Source: Kamptonema sp. UHCC 0994 (GTDB taxonomy: Bacteria > Cyanobacteriota > Cyanobacteriia > Cyanobacteriales > Microcoleaceae). From it: a stretch of DNA of 39,025 bases. The translations under genes were made by a program, and so were the position numbers. Position 1 is the first letter of the stretch; each line of letters starts with the position of its first letter. This document shows, in pieces, positions 23,802 to 30,300 of this stretch. The stretch spans positions 1 through 39,025 of the forward strand of contig NZ_JARFTR010000273.1 of the NCBI RefSeq assembly GCF_029167235.1. The letters are read 5' to 3'. The notes under the pieces are model-generated. The model was not told the origin of the DNA, did no database searches, and was given only the letters and a program-made list of their open reading frames with translations.

Positions 23802-25577
23802 ATGATAACTTCTTCAATTCCTCATGTTTTACGTCGGTGGCTTCCTATCTTACTAGGAGTTATCATCGCCATCACTCTTTATTCATGCAGTCCAGCTCAT
23901 TCTAACTTAGTAGCACGATTAGTAGTTCCTACACCAAGTGGGCCAGCAACTTTCAACTCTCCGCTAAATCAGTCAGCTTATGATGTTTTTGGCTATCTCT
24001 ATGAGGGATTGCTCAATCAAAATGGCCTGACATCGAAGCTAGAACCCGGTTTAGCTGAATCCTGGGAAGTATCTAAAGATGGCAAGAAAATTGTGTTTAC
24101 TCTGCGGGAAGGATTGAAGTGGTCAGATGGCGAACCTTTTACCACCGACGATATCATTTTTACTTACGATGGTATTTACCTCAATGATAAAATCCCCTCT
24201 AGTTTAAAAGACATTCTCAGAGTTGGAGTCAGTCGCCAATTTCCCAAGGTAAAAAAAATTGACTCGCGCCGAGTAGAATTTTCTGTAGCAGAACCCTTTG
24301 CACCTTTTATTCGATTTGCTGGCGGATTGCCAATTTTACCAGCTCATATTTTAGCAGAAAGTGTTCGTACTACCGATGCTGATGGAAAACCTCTATTTCT
24401 ATCAACTTGGGGAACTAATACAGACCCCAAAAAAATTGTTGGTAATGGTCAGTATCGGATGACTAACTATACTCCAAATCAGCGAGTTATTTTAGAGCGT
24501 AACCCCTACTACTGGCGCAAAGATTCTCAGGGAAATTCTTTGCCTTACATTGAGCAAATTGTTTGGCAAATTATGGAAAATACAGATACTCAACTGCTGA
24601 ATTTTCGCTCTGGAGATTTGGATACCCTTGATGTACAGCCAGAGGCATTTCCGCTGTTAAAAAAGGCGGAAAAACGAGGTAAATATACTATTTATAACGG
24701 CGGGCCGGACTCTGGGACTGTGTTTTTAGCTTTTAATCTCAATCAGGCCCGCAATTCTAAGAATAAGCCTTTGGTAGACCCGATTAAGTCTCGGTGGTTT
24801 AATATTAAGGAATTTCGGCAGGCTATTGCTTACGGAATTAATAGAGATGCAATGACGAACAATATTTATCGAGGTTTGGGTGCTCCCCTGCATTCCCCAA
24901 TTCCGGTGCAAAGTCCCTTTTACCTTTCTCCAAAAAAGGGATTGAAAACTTATAATTACGATCCCAAAAAAGCGAAACAATTGTTACTTGATGCTGGTTT
25001 TAAATATAATTCTGAAGAGCAATTGTTGGATGCTCAGGGAAACAAAGTCAGATTTACTATACTAGCGTCTGCGGGTAAAAAGGTTCGCGAACAGATGGCA
25101 TCACAAATTAAACAAGACTTAGGCAAACTTGGGATTCAAATTGACACGCAGTTTTTGAGTTTCAATACTTATGTAGAAAAGCTACGCTTGACACGAGATT
25201 GGGATACTTATTTGGGTGGTTTTACGGGTGGCGGTGTAGAGCCGCACGGCGGCTATAATGTGTGGTCAACTAAGGGGACTTTACACAGTTTTAACCAACC
25301 TTCCCAACCGGGAGAACCACCGATTAAGGGTTGGGTTGTTGCTGACTGGGAGCAAAAAATTGATGACCTTTACGTGCAGGCATCGCAGGAGTTAAATGAG
25401 GCAAAGCGCAAGGAGCTTTATGCGGAGACGCAGCGGATTTCTACTGAACAAGTGCCTTTTGTTTATATGGTGAATCCCCTGACTTTTGAGGCTGTACGCG
25501 ATCGCATTTCTGGAATTAAGTATAGTTCTATTGGTGGTGCTTTCTGGAATTTGTATGAGCTGAAAATAATGGAATAA
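23802..25577 (+). CDS. Family-5 (oligopeptide-type) ABC substrate-binding lipoprotein
   Basis: A 591-residue extracytoplasmic solute-binding protein. The N-terminus has a basic start, a hydrophobic helix (about 13-26) and a lipobox LYSC with C29 as the likely lipidated residue. The SBP_bac_5 fold is clear: 'DVFGYLYEGLLNQNGLTSKLEPGLAESWEVSKDGKKIVFTLREGLKWSDGEPFTTDDIIFTYDG', 'ERNPYYWRK', 'REFRQAIAYGINRDAM'-like 'EFRQAIAYGINRDAM' and 'AKQLLLDAGF'. Such proteins bind peptides, nickel chelates or other small solutes. No permease or ATPase genes are adjacent, which is common in cyanobacteria. larB follows after 116 bases of repeats; since LarB works in nickel-pincer biosynthesis, nickel uptake is conceivable, but the sequence does not decide this. 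Confidence 0.92.
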   Translation: MITSSIPHVLRRWLPILLGVIIAITLYSCSPAHSNLVARLVVPTPSGPATFNSPLNQSAYDVFGYLYEGLLNQNGLTSKLEPGLAESWEVSKDGKKIVFTLREGLKWSDGEPFTTDDIIFTYDGIYLNDKIPSSLKDILRVGVSRQFPKVKKIDSRRVEFSVAEPFAPFIRFAGGLPILPAHILAESVRTTDADGKPLFLSTWGTNTDPKKIVGNGQYRMTNYTPNQRVILERNPYYWRKDSQGNSLPYIEQIVWQIMENTDTQLLNFRSGDLDTLDVQPEAFPLLKKAEKRGKYTIYNGGPDSGTVFLAFNLNQARNSKNKPLVDPIKSRWFNIKEFRQAIAYGINRDAMTNNIYRGLGAPLHSPIPVQSPFYLSPKKGLKTYNYDPKKAKQLLLDAGFKYNSEEQLLDAQGNKVRFTILASAGKKVREQMASQIKQDLGKLGIQIDTQFLSFNTYVEKLRLTRDWDTYLGGFTGGGVEPHGGYNVWSTKGTLHSFNQPSQPGEPPIKGWVVADWEQKIDDLYVQASQELNEAKRKELYAETQRISTEQVPFVYMVNPLTFEAVRDRISGIKYSSIGGAFWNLYELKIME

Positions 25578-25579
25578 AA

Positions 25580-25614
25580 TTGGTAATTGGTAATTGGTAA
25601 TTGGTAATTGCTAA
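25580..25614. repeat. TTGGTAA heptamer array after the binding-protein gene
   Basis: Four perfect TTGGTAA units (25580-25607) and one variant TTGCTAA. It starts two bases after the stop codon of the preceding gene. Confidence 0.9.
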
Positions 25615-25636
25615 ACCGAAGTAGTTTCACATTATG

Positions 25637-25665
25637 GCGATTGCTTCGCTTGGCTCGCAATGACA
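25637..25665. repeat. Half copy of the TGTCATTG inverted-repeat element
   Basis: GCGATTGCTTCGCTTGGCTC followed by GCAATGACA matches the right arm of the element at 2425-2535. The left arm is missing, so it is a solo arm or a remnant. Confidence 0.7.
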
Positions 25666-25683
25666 ACTAACAACTAACAACTA
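25663..25683. repeat. ACAACTA heptamer array before larB
   Basis: Three perfect ACAACTA units followed by ACAAAAA, ending about five bases before the larB start. No Shine-Dalgarno sequence is visible; the repeat occupies its place. Confidence 0.88.
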
Positions 25684-25693
25684 ACAAAAATTC

Positions 25694-26482
25694 ATGGAAT
25701 CTGAAGCATTACAAAATTTACTAAAAGCTGTTGCGGCTGGGGATATGAGTCCTGGCGTAGCTTTGGAAAAATTAAAGCATTTTGACTTTGAACAGGTAGG
25801 CGATTTTGCGCGAATTGACCACCACCGTAGTTTAAGAACTGGTTTTCCAGAAGTAATTTGGGGACAGGGAAAAACACCTGAGCAAATTGTTGAGATTATA
25901 CAGGTGATGCGACCGCGCAATTCTGTGGTGATGGCTACTCGAATTACACCGCAGGTTTACGAGCAATTGCACCAGGAAATTCCTGATTTATCTTATTATC
26001 GAAATGCTCGAATTTGTGCCATTGTTCCTGATTTAGCAATCCCAAAAAATCCGGGAATTATTGCTATCCTTACTGCGGGAACTGCCGATTTACCTGTGGC
26101 AGAAGAGGCGGCTGTGACGGCAGAACTCTGCGGGTTTCAGGTACGCCGTCTCTGGGATGTAGGAGTAGCAGGAATTCATCGTTTACTGAGTCAAAGGCAC
26201 GTTATTTCTGAAGCAGATGTGTTAATTGTAGTGGCTGGAATGGAGGGGGCTTTGCCTAGTGTGGTTGCGGGTTTAGCGAATTGTCCGGTGATTGCTGTAC
26301 CCACAAGTGTCGGTTATGGTGCTAGTTTTGGCGGTTTAGCTCCCTTGTTAACAATGCTTAATTCTTGTGCTGCTGGTGTAGGTGTGGTGAATATTGATAA
26401 TGGGTTTGGTGCAGCGATTTTGGCCTGTCAAATTCTGAGAACTGCTGGTCGATTGCGGGGGGTTGAGGGAGAGAAAGCTTAA
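25694..26482 (+). CDS. larB: LarB-type carboxylase of nickel-pincer cofactor synthesis
   Basis: LarB carboxylates the pyridinium ring of nicotinic acid adenine dinucleotide and releases AMP, the first step towards the nickel-pincer nucleotide of LarA-type racemases/epimerases. The 262 residues show the family start 'LLKAVAAGDMSPGVALEKLKHF', the region 'DFARIDHHRSLRTGFPEVIWGQGKTPEQI', and a PurE-like C-terminal domain: 'TAGTADLPVAEEAA', 'ADVLIVVAGMEGALPSVVAGL', 'PTSVGYGASFGGLAPLL' and 'NSCAAGVGVVNIDNGFGAA' with Cys225 in the position of the catalytic Cys (Cys221 in Lactiplantibacillus). larC, larE and larA are not in this window. ATG start; no ribosome-binding sequence is seen because heptamer repeats lie directly upstream. 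Confidence 0.95.
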   Translation: MESEALQNLLKAVAAGDMSPGVALEKLKHFDFEQVGDFARIDHHRSLRTGFPEVIWGQGKTPEQIVEIIQVMRPRNSVVMATRITPQVYEQLHQEIPDLSYYRNARICAIVPDLAIPKNPGIIAILTAGTADLPVAEEAAVTAELCGFQVRRLWDVGVAGIHRLLSQRHVISEADVLIVVAGMEGALPSVVAGLANCPVIAVPTSVGYGASFGGLAPLLTMLNSCAAGVGVVNIDNGFGAAILACQILRTAGRLRGVEGEKA

Positions 26483-26836
26483 ATATATTTTGCACCCTAT
26501 AATCCTTATCCAGCAAGACTTAGAGCGAATGTATGTTGCAATAAAGTATTTTGTTACACTGACAAATAATGTGCGTTCTGATACTAATAGCTTAATCTTA
26601 TGTAAAGAAAAATGAGATTTTAGTCAAGATATTTATCCGAATATTAAGCAATTTGTAACTCTTATGACAACTTGTGTGTTCTTACTTCTGTTATTACCAT
26701 ATTCAGCTATCTTAGAAATATAAAATAAAGATTAAGCCGAAAACCCTACTCGTTATGGGGGGCTGACGGCTTAATATCACCAGTTTCTTCTCATCCAAGT
26801 ACCTTGGATGAGGATTCACGATTTTCGGAGGTTTTT
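26483..26836 (+). promoter_or_regulatory. Long leader with two hairpins before the small gene at 26837
   Basis: 354 bases without a gene. The left 230 bases are AT-rich and featureless. At about 26729-26777, ATTAAGCCG and CGGCTTAAT form a stem that encloses CCCTACTCGTTATGGGGGG, itself able to pair. At 26790-26812, CTCATCCAAG-TAC-CTTGGATGAG is a perfect 10-bp hairpin with a 3-base loop. The canonical site GGAGG (26827-26831) follows, five bases before ATG. Neither hairpin has a T-run, so they are not terminators; a cis-regulatory RNA or mRNA-stabilising leader is inferred. Confidence 0.55.
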
Positions 26837-27067
26837 ATGACTCCTACCATGTTACGCCAGCTCTGGTCATTAGTTGAAACCACTCAGGCCAATGTCCTAG
26901 TGACGCTAGATGATGACACTCTCGCACAGTGGTTGCTCAAGCAGTTCAAAATGAATTCCGCCATCAATGGCAACGAAGCTGAACTTTTGAATCAGTATAT
27001 CCAGTCTCGGCTATCGCTGATTCGGGATCTTGCGGCTGAGCGTTTAGGAGCGGAGCCGTCTGGCTAA
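26837..27067 (+). CDS. Small conserved protein, function unknown
   Basis: A 76-residue soluble, helical, Leu-rich protein: 'MTPTMLRQLWSLVETTQANVLVTLDDDTLAQWLLKQF' and 'LLNQYIQSRLSLIRDLAAERL'. ATG at 26837 is preceded by GGAGG at ideal spacing; an upstream in-frame alternative at 26804 would place the start inside the hairpin. Its strong ribosome-binding site and structured leader suggest that it is well expressed and regulated. I believe related proteins exist in other cyanobacteria, but no domain name or function is recognised. It is a single gene; the convergent hisC ends 246 bases downstream. Confidence 0.75.
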   Translation: MTPTMLRQLWSLVETTQANVLVTLDDDTLAQWLLKQFKMNSAINGNEAELLNQYIQSRLSLIRDLAAERLGAEPSG

Positions 27068-27313
27068 TCATCAGGTATCGTGGCTGAAACCAGGGTAAGG
27101 GCATTAAAATGGCTAAAAGCTCCAATTTCTGAGGCTTCAAAGCAGTTGCACAGCGTATGCCTCAAATTTTATGGTTGGATAATTGCACAGTTGTATTTTT
27201 ACTTTTGTCCAAAAATGTAGGACGATAATTATGGCGATCGCGAATTGATTTAAGAGGGAAACCTTGCGATCTCTCAGCCTTGCGACTTCGCGATCGCAAC
27301 TACCACAACCATT

Positions 27314-28456
27314 TTAAAGCATTCCTTCAAGTCGCTCAATAGTTCGCTGATTTTCTGCGGGAGTACCGACGGTAATTCGCAAACCTCCACCTGTGTGCCG
27401 AATTAGAGTACCTTGGGCTTTAAGTTTCTGCATCAAATCTTGATGTTGTTCATCTATATAGTTAGTGTCATCACTTTTAAGTCGCAGGTAGATAAAGTTA
27501 GCCATACTTGGCCATACTTGTAATTTTGGGTGCTGACTAAGAGTTGCAATTAACTTGCTTCGCTGAGCTAAGGTTTCGGGAATTGATGATTGCAATAACT
27601 GCCTTTGAGCTAAAGCAAATTGAGCGGCAATTTGAGAGAAACTAGGGAGATTATAAGGCAAACGGATTTTTTCAAGGGTGGCGATTAGTTCGGGATGTGC
27701 GATCGCATATCCTACCCTCATAGAAGCTAACCGAAATGCTTTAGAAAACGTCCGTAAAATTATCCAATTAGGATGCTGCTGCAATTCGCCAGCAAGAGTA
27801 GTTTGGCTAAATTCAAAATAAGCTTCATCAATTACTACCAAAATATTATCTGGTAAACTTCGCAGCCAGTCTAACTCATTTGGGGTTAAAATATTGGCAG
27901 TAGGTGAATTGGGATGAACTACAAATACTACCCGCACTGGCGGATTTTGAGTCTGTTTAATTATTCCTTGGGCTGCTGCTAAATCTATTTCAAAGTTTGC
28001 CTCATTTCGCCCTACACTCACCACAGGAATACCGAGGGTTTGAGCGAGAATAGCATACATTGAAAAGGTCGGATTAGCAACAAAAATCGAACCTTCTCCC
28101 CGCAGACAAGTAGCAATCAGCAATGAGCGAATTAATTCGTCAGAACCATTACCAACTGAGATATTATCTATGGTAATTAAAGAATTTTGAATGGGAGTAA
28201 TTGATTCATTGACGTATTCTGCGATCGCCGCTTTAAGCGCTGCGTGGCCACCATCAGGATATCGATTTGTCTCAATTAACTCCTGGTAGTTCCAACCTAG
28301 CTTTTGTTTCAACTCATCAGGCAGATCGTAGGGACATTCATTCGTGTCTAAGCGATCGAGAGCAATCTCAGACTTCTCTGGTTCCCCAGAAGTGCCACCT
28401 GGATGAGGGGTATAAGCAGTAAGTTGTGCTAAATCTTGGCGGATAAATGGCAGCAT
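27314..28456 (-). CDS. hisC: Histidinol-phosphate aminotransferase
   Basis: PLP enzyme of the fold-type I aminotransferases; converts imidazole-acetol phosphate and glutamate to histidinol phosphate. The 380 residues contain '[12 protein letters not shown]', '[15 protein letters not shown]', 'VANPTFSMY', 'HPNSPTAN', '[11 protein letters not shown]' (Asp210) and '[20 protein letters not shown]' with Lys239 as the Schiff-base lysine, and end with '[25 protein letters not shown]'. Cyanobacteria often carry two hisC-like genes, so a broader aromatic or phenylalanine aminotransferase role is possible. ATG start. Dispersed repeats fill the gap to the next gene on its 5' side. Confidence 0.94.
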   Translation of the reverse strand: MLPFIRQDLAQLTAYTPHPGGTSGEPEKSEIALDRLDTNECPYDLPDELKQKLGWNYQELIETNRYPDGGHAALKAAIAEYVNESITPIQNSLITIDNISVGNGSDELIRSLLIATCLRGEGSIFVANPTFSMYAILAQTLGIPVVSVGRNEANFEIDLAAAQGIIKQTQNPPVRVVFVVHPNSPTANILTPNELDWLRSLPDNILVVIDEAYFEFSQTTLAGELQQHPNWIILRTFSKAFRLASMRVGYAIAHPELIATLEKIRLPYNLPSFSQIAAQFALAQRQLLQSSIPETLAQRSKLIATLSQHPKLQVWPSMANFIYLRLKSDDTNYIDEQHQDLMQKLKAQGTLIRHTGGGLRITVGTPAENQRTIERLEGML

Positions 28457-28510
28457 GACAACAATATTTATTTTGGTAATTCACAATGGATAATTAACAC
28501 CTAATAATAC

Positions 28511-28595
28511 TATAGCAACCGCCAAGACGATGAGGATAGATATCCGTAACGCCGCCCTCGCTTGCGGTGAATTACCGCCCAGAGGGCGGCGTTAC
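28511..28595. repeat. Two adjoining dispersed repeats upstream of hisC
   Basis: TATAGCAACCGCCAAG (28511-28526) matches the AACCGCCAAGGCGG family but lacks its right arm. Directly after it, 28546-28595 is a copy of the GTAACGCCGCC palindrome: arms GTAACGCCGCCCTC and GAGGGCGGCGTTAC with a changed centre. The pairing of both families side by side recurs near 10889-11122. Confidence 0.85.
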
Positions 28596-28635
28596 GTAAG
28601 TTCACACGAGAAATAAAATTGCCCTAATAATTTAG

Positions 28636-29283
28636 TTAAAACTTAGACACGGCTGCACAATTTGCTATATACCATCGCCAAGGCAAATCAACACCTTTAG
28701 AAATACCGATCCGCGTTGTTTGGACGATTGCGATCGCACCTCCCTCTACAGCTTCTTGAAATTCTGTGTTCCGATGTTCTAACCATAGCCCTTCTCCAGC
28801 ACGTAAAGGCAGACCATTTAAACTAGAATTAATCTGAAGTACGCGGCAAAGTTTCCCTGGGCCAGCAGCAAGGCGATCGCGAAGCCGCCGGTTTCCGGCA
28901 TCGCGAAGCCGCCGGTTTCCGGCATCGTGTTTTAATTGTTGATATCCTTCTGGAACTGACTCTAATTGTAAAGCTCGAATCAACACAGCACTACCAACTC
29001 CTTCCAAATCGGTCACAATATTGAGACAGTGATACATACCGTAAATCAAGTATATATAGATTGTACCCGCTGGCCCAAACATCGCCTCGTTGCGAGGAGT
29101 ACGACGCAGGTAAGCATGACAAGCTGGATCTCCAGGTGCGTAAGCTTCTGTTTCCACGATCGCACCCCGAATTATTTCACCATTAGGAAAACGCCGCACA
29201 AGGGTACAACCTAGCAAATCAGGCGCGACATTGGGAGATGAACGCGCCAGCCAAGAAGAGTTTACAATCTGAGTGTCAATCAT
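28636..29283 (-). CDS. mpg: 3-methyladenine DNA glycosylase (AAG/Mpg family)
   Basis: Monofunctional base-excision-repair glycosylase that removes alkylated purines. 'APDLLGCTLVRRFPNGEIIRGAIVETEAYAPGDPACHAY' contains the catalytic Glu in 'VETEAY'; 'MFGPAGTIYIYLIYGMYHCLNIVT' and 'AAGPGKLCRVLQI' are the other family signatures. An 8-residue unit, 'DAGNRRLR', is present twice (about 122-137) because of a 24-bp direct duplication beside a HIP1 site. The loop lies between 'GYQQLKHDA' and 'LAAGPGKL' and probably tolerates it. I chose ATG at 29283; TTG at 29286 would add one residue. It diverges from the 40-codon gene at 29304, only 20 bases away, so the two promoters overlap the coding ends. Confidence 0.93.
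   Translation of the reverse strand: MIDTQIVNSSWLARSSPNVAPDLLGCTLVRRFPNGEIIRGAIVETEAYAPGDPACHAYLRRTPRNEAMFGPAGTIYIYLIYGMYHCLNIVTDLEGVGSAVLIRALQLESVPEGYQQLKHDAGNRRLRDAGNRRLRDRLAAGPGKLCRVLQINSSLNGLPLRAGEGLWLEHRNTEFQEAVEGGAIAIVQTTRIGISKGVDLPWRWYIANCAAVSKF
28879..28926. repeat. 24-bp direct duplication inside mpg
   Basis: Two identical 24-base units (28879-28902, 28903-28926), each GCGAAGCCGCCGGTTTCCGG plus CATC. The unit contains an inverted repeat, GCCGCCGG/CCGGC, so it may be a small mobile palindrome. The frame is kept (eight codons per unit). Confidence 0.93.
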
Positions 29284-29303
29284 CAAACAGAGGAAGCTCA
29301 GTT

Positions 29304-29426
29304 ATGGATGTCAAGTTAGTTTTAGCAGCCTTGACCGTTGTTTTTACCCTGGGTTGTCTGTTCTTCGGCACGAAAAATGGATTTTATGACAGTGACAACT
29401 ATCACGGTAACGGCTCTGCTCATTAA
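29304..29426 (+). CDS. 40-residue single-pass membrane protein, perhaps NDH-1 subunit NdhP
   Basis: Begins MDVKLVLAALTVVFTLGCLF; residues 4-22 form one membrane helix, followed by a polar tail 'GTKNGFYDSDNYHGNGSAH'. AGAGGA (29289-29294) is a fair ribosome-binding site for ATG 29304; a longer reading from 29238 would overlap mpg. Such short, sequence-conserved proteins are typical photosynthetic-complex subunits. The pattern agrees with my memory of NdhP of the cyanobacterial NADPH dehydrogenase-like complex (about 40-44 residues, single helix), but I could not verify this, so no symbol is given. A strong hairpin 81 bases after the stop may end its transcript. Confidence 0.7.
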   Translation: MDVKLVLAALTVVFTLGCLFFGTKNGFYDSDNYHGNGSAH

Positions 29427-29507
29427 ATCTGGGACTTGATTGATTAGATATCTCTAAAACTCTGATCCTGTCTCGACAAAAACCTCAAATTTGGTCGATG
29501 TCTATTT

Positions 29508-29542
29508 TTAACCGCCGCCTGACTCAGGCGGCGGTTAAGTTT
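29508..29542 (+). terminator. Hairpin after the 40-codon gene, probable terminator
   Basis: TTAACCGCCGCCTGA (29508-29522), one base, and the exact complement TCAGGCGGCGGTTAA (29524-29538), followed by GTTTTAA. The stem is GC-rich, with a T-run on both outer sides (TATTTTT before it), so it could stop transcription in both directions. Confidence 0.65.
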
Positions 29543-29564
29543 TAAGGATTTACCCACTGTTCAT

Positions 29565-29615
29565 GTAACGCCGCCGTCCCGGCGCTATCTTTACCACCGT
29601 CCCGGCGGGGTGACG
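29565..29615. repeat. Diverged copy of the GTAACGCCGCC palindrome family
   Basis: GTAACGCCGCCGTCCCGGCG, a short AT spacer and CCGTCCCGGCGGGGTGACGC. The CGTCCCGG blocks differ from the other copies, but the outer GTAACGCCGCC end is kept. It is placed between the terminator-like hairpin and the next promoter. Confidence 0.7.
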
Positions 29616-29649
29616 CTAATCCTTTGAATTGTTAAGTTTTATTAAAGAC

Positions 29650-29686
29650 TTGACATTTGGCGAAAAAACAGTAACAATGAATACAG
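29650..29686 (+). promoter_or_regulatory. Promoter with overlapping NtcA-type box
   Basis: TTGACA (29650-29655) is a perfect -35 element; AACAAT (29672-29677), 16 bases further on, is an acceptable -10. GTA-ACAATGAA-TAC (29670-29683) is an exact GTA-N8-TAC NtcA consensus covering the -10 and the likely start point. Known NtcA sites in this position repress, as in the gifA/gifB genes. The riboswitch begins about 20 bases downstream. Confidence 0.6.
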
Positions 29687-29701
29687 TAAAGAGAAATAAA
29701 T

Positions 29702-29771
29702 CGTTCATCTTAATTGCCTCTAGTTGATAGAGGCGAACGAGACGGAAGTAGGGACAACTCCCGAAGGAACG
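29702..29771 (+). ncRNA. Glutamine riboswitch (glnA / downstream-peptide type)
   Basis: The closing stem is CGTTC (29702-29706) with GAACG (29767-29771). Inside are hairpin GCCTC/GAGGC (29716-29720 with 29730-29734), the conserved joining sequence GACGGAAGTAGG (29741-29752), a short hairpin GGG/CCC (29751-29762) and the signature CCGAAGGAACGC. These blocks match the glutamine-binding RNA motifs of cyanobacteria as I recall them. The placement just before a short DUF4278 gene is the classic 'downstream peptide' setting. In Synechocystis this type switches on gifB translation when glutamine is high. Confidence 0.9.
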
Positions 29772-29804
29772 CGCCTCAGTTCACCTAATTGATAGAAAGA
29801 GGCG
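29772..29804 (+). promoter_or_regulatory. Hairpin that can mask the ribosome-binding site
   Basis: CGCCTC (29772-29777), directly after the riboswitch closing stem, is complementary to GAGGCG (29799-29804), which contains the likely ribosome-binding GAGG of the gene at 29811. The same CGCCTC could instead pair with GAGGCG at 29730-29735 inside the riboswitch. This offers a simple on/off switch, inferred from the sequence only. Confidence 0.55.
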
Positions 29805-29810
29805 AAGACC

Positions 29811-30188
29811 ATGAAACTTCAATATCGCGGCATTAGTTACGAATATACTCCTCCCGTAGTTGAAACCGTTGAAGGTAACGTAGGCGGGAAGTATCGGGGT
29901 TTAGATTGGCGGTTCCGCAATCTCAAGAAAGCTCCAATATTGCAACCGAGCGTTAACTTGACCTATCGCGGTGTAAGTTATAGCAATAACCCAAGTGCGA
30001 TCGCACAGAGTCAAGAAGTCGTTGCTCAAGCAGATCCGACACCAGTTATGCCTATTTCAGAGCAAGCTCGCTCCCTGATGATGAATCGCGATCGCGCCGT
30101 TAAGAAGCGCCATCAGTCGATGTTGAGCCGTTTAGCTGCTGAAGTTGGATTAAATATCAGCCCTTCAGAATACTACAACCAAGTTTAA
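29811..30188 (+). CDS. DUF4278 protein under riboswitch control
   Basis: A 125-residue protein with two YRG-type DUF4278 motifs, 'MKLQYRGISYEYTPP' and 'NLTYRGVSYSNNPS', and a third, shorter one, 'GGKYRGLDWRFR'. The C-terminal half (about 75-125) is basic and helical, ending 'RHQSMLSRLAAEVGLNISPSEYYNQV'. The function of the family is unknown; its members are frequent downstream of glutamine riboswitches in cyanobacteria, so a role in nitrogen or glutamine-dependent control is likely. By analogy with the inactivating factors IF7/IF17 it could be a small inhibitor, but no homology to these is visible. A strong terminator follows 32 bases after the stop, so it forms its own transcription unit ahead of proA. 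Confidence 0.88.
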   Translation: MKLQYRGISYEYTPPVVETVEGNVGGKYRGLDWRFRNLKKAPILQPSVNLTYRGVSYSNNPSAIAQSQEVVAQADPTPVMPISEQARSLMMNRDRAVKKRHQSMLSRLAAEVGLNISPSEYYNQV

Positions 30189-30219
30189 CAACTTGTTTGT
30201 TAGAAACTCCATAAACCTA

Positions 30220-30246
30220 AAAAAGTACCCCACAAGGGTACTTTTT
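30220..30246 (+). terminator. Rho-independent-type terminator of the DUF4278 gene
   Basis: AAAAGTACCC (30221-30230), loop CACAA, GGGTACTTTT (30236-30245) and further T bases. A perfect 10-bp stem with a T-run; the A-run in front makes it work in both directions. Confidence 0.88.
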
Positions 30247-30300
30247 ATTATCAAATCTATATCATAGAATTCTAGCACCAATTAAATCACTTTAAATTTT

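Noticed and set aside
26729-26812. Terminator of larB
   Set aside because: The hairpins are 250-330 bases past the larB stop and lack a T-run; they adjoin the next start codon instead.
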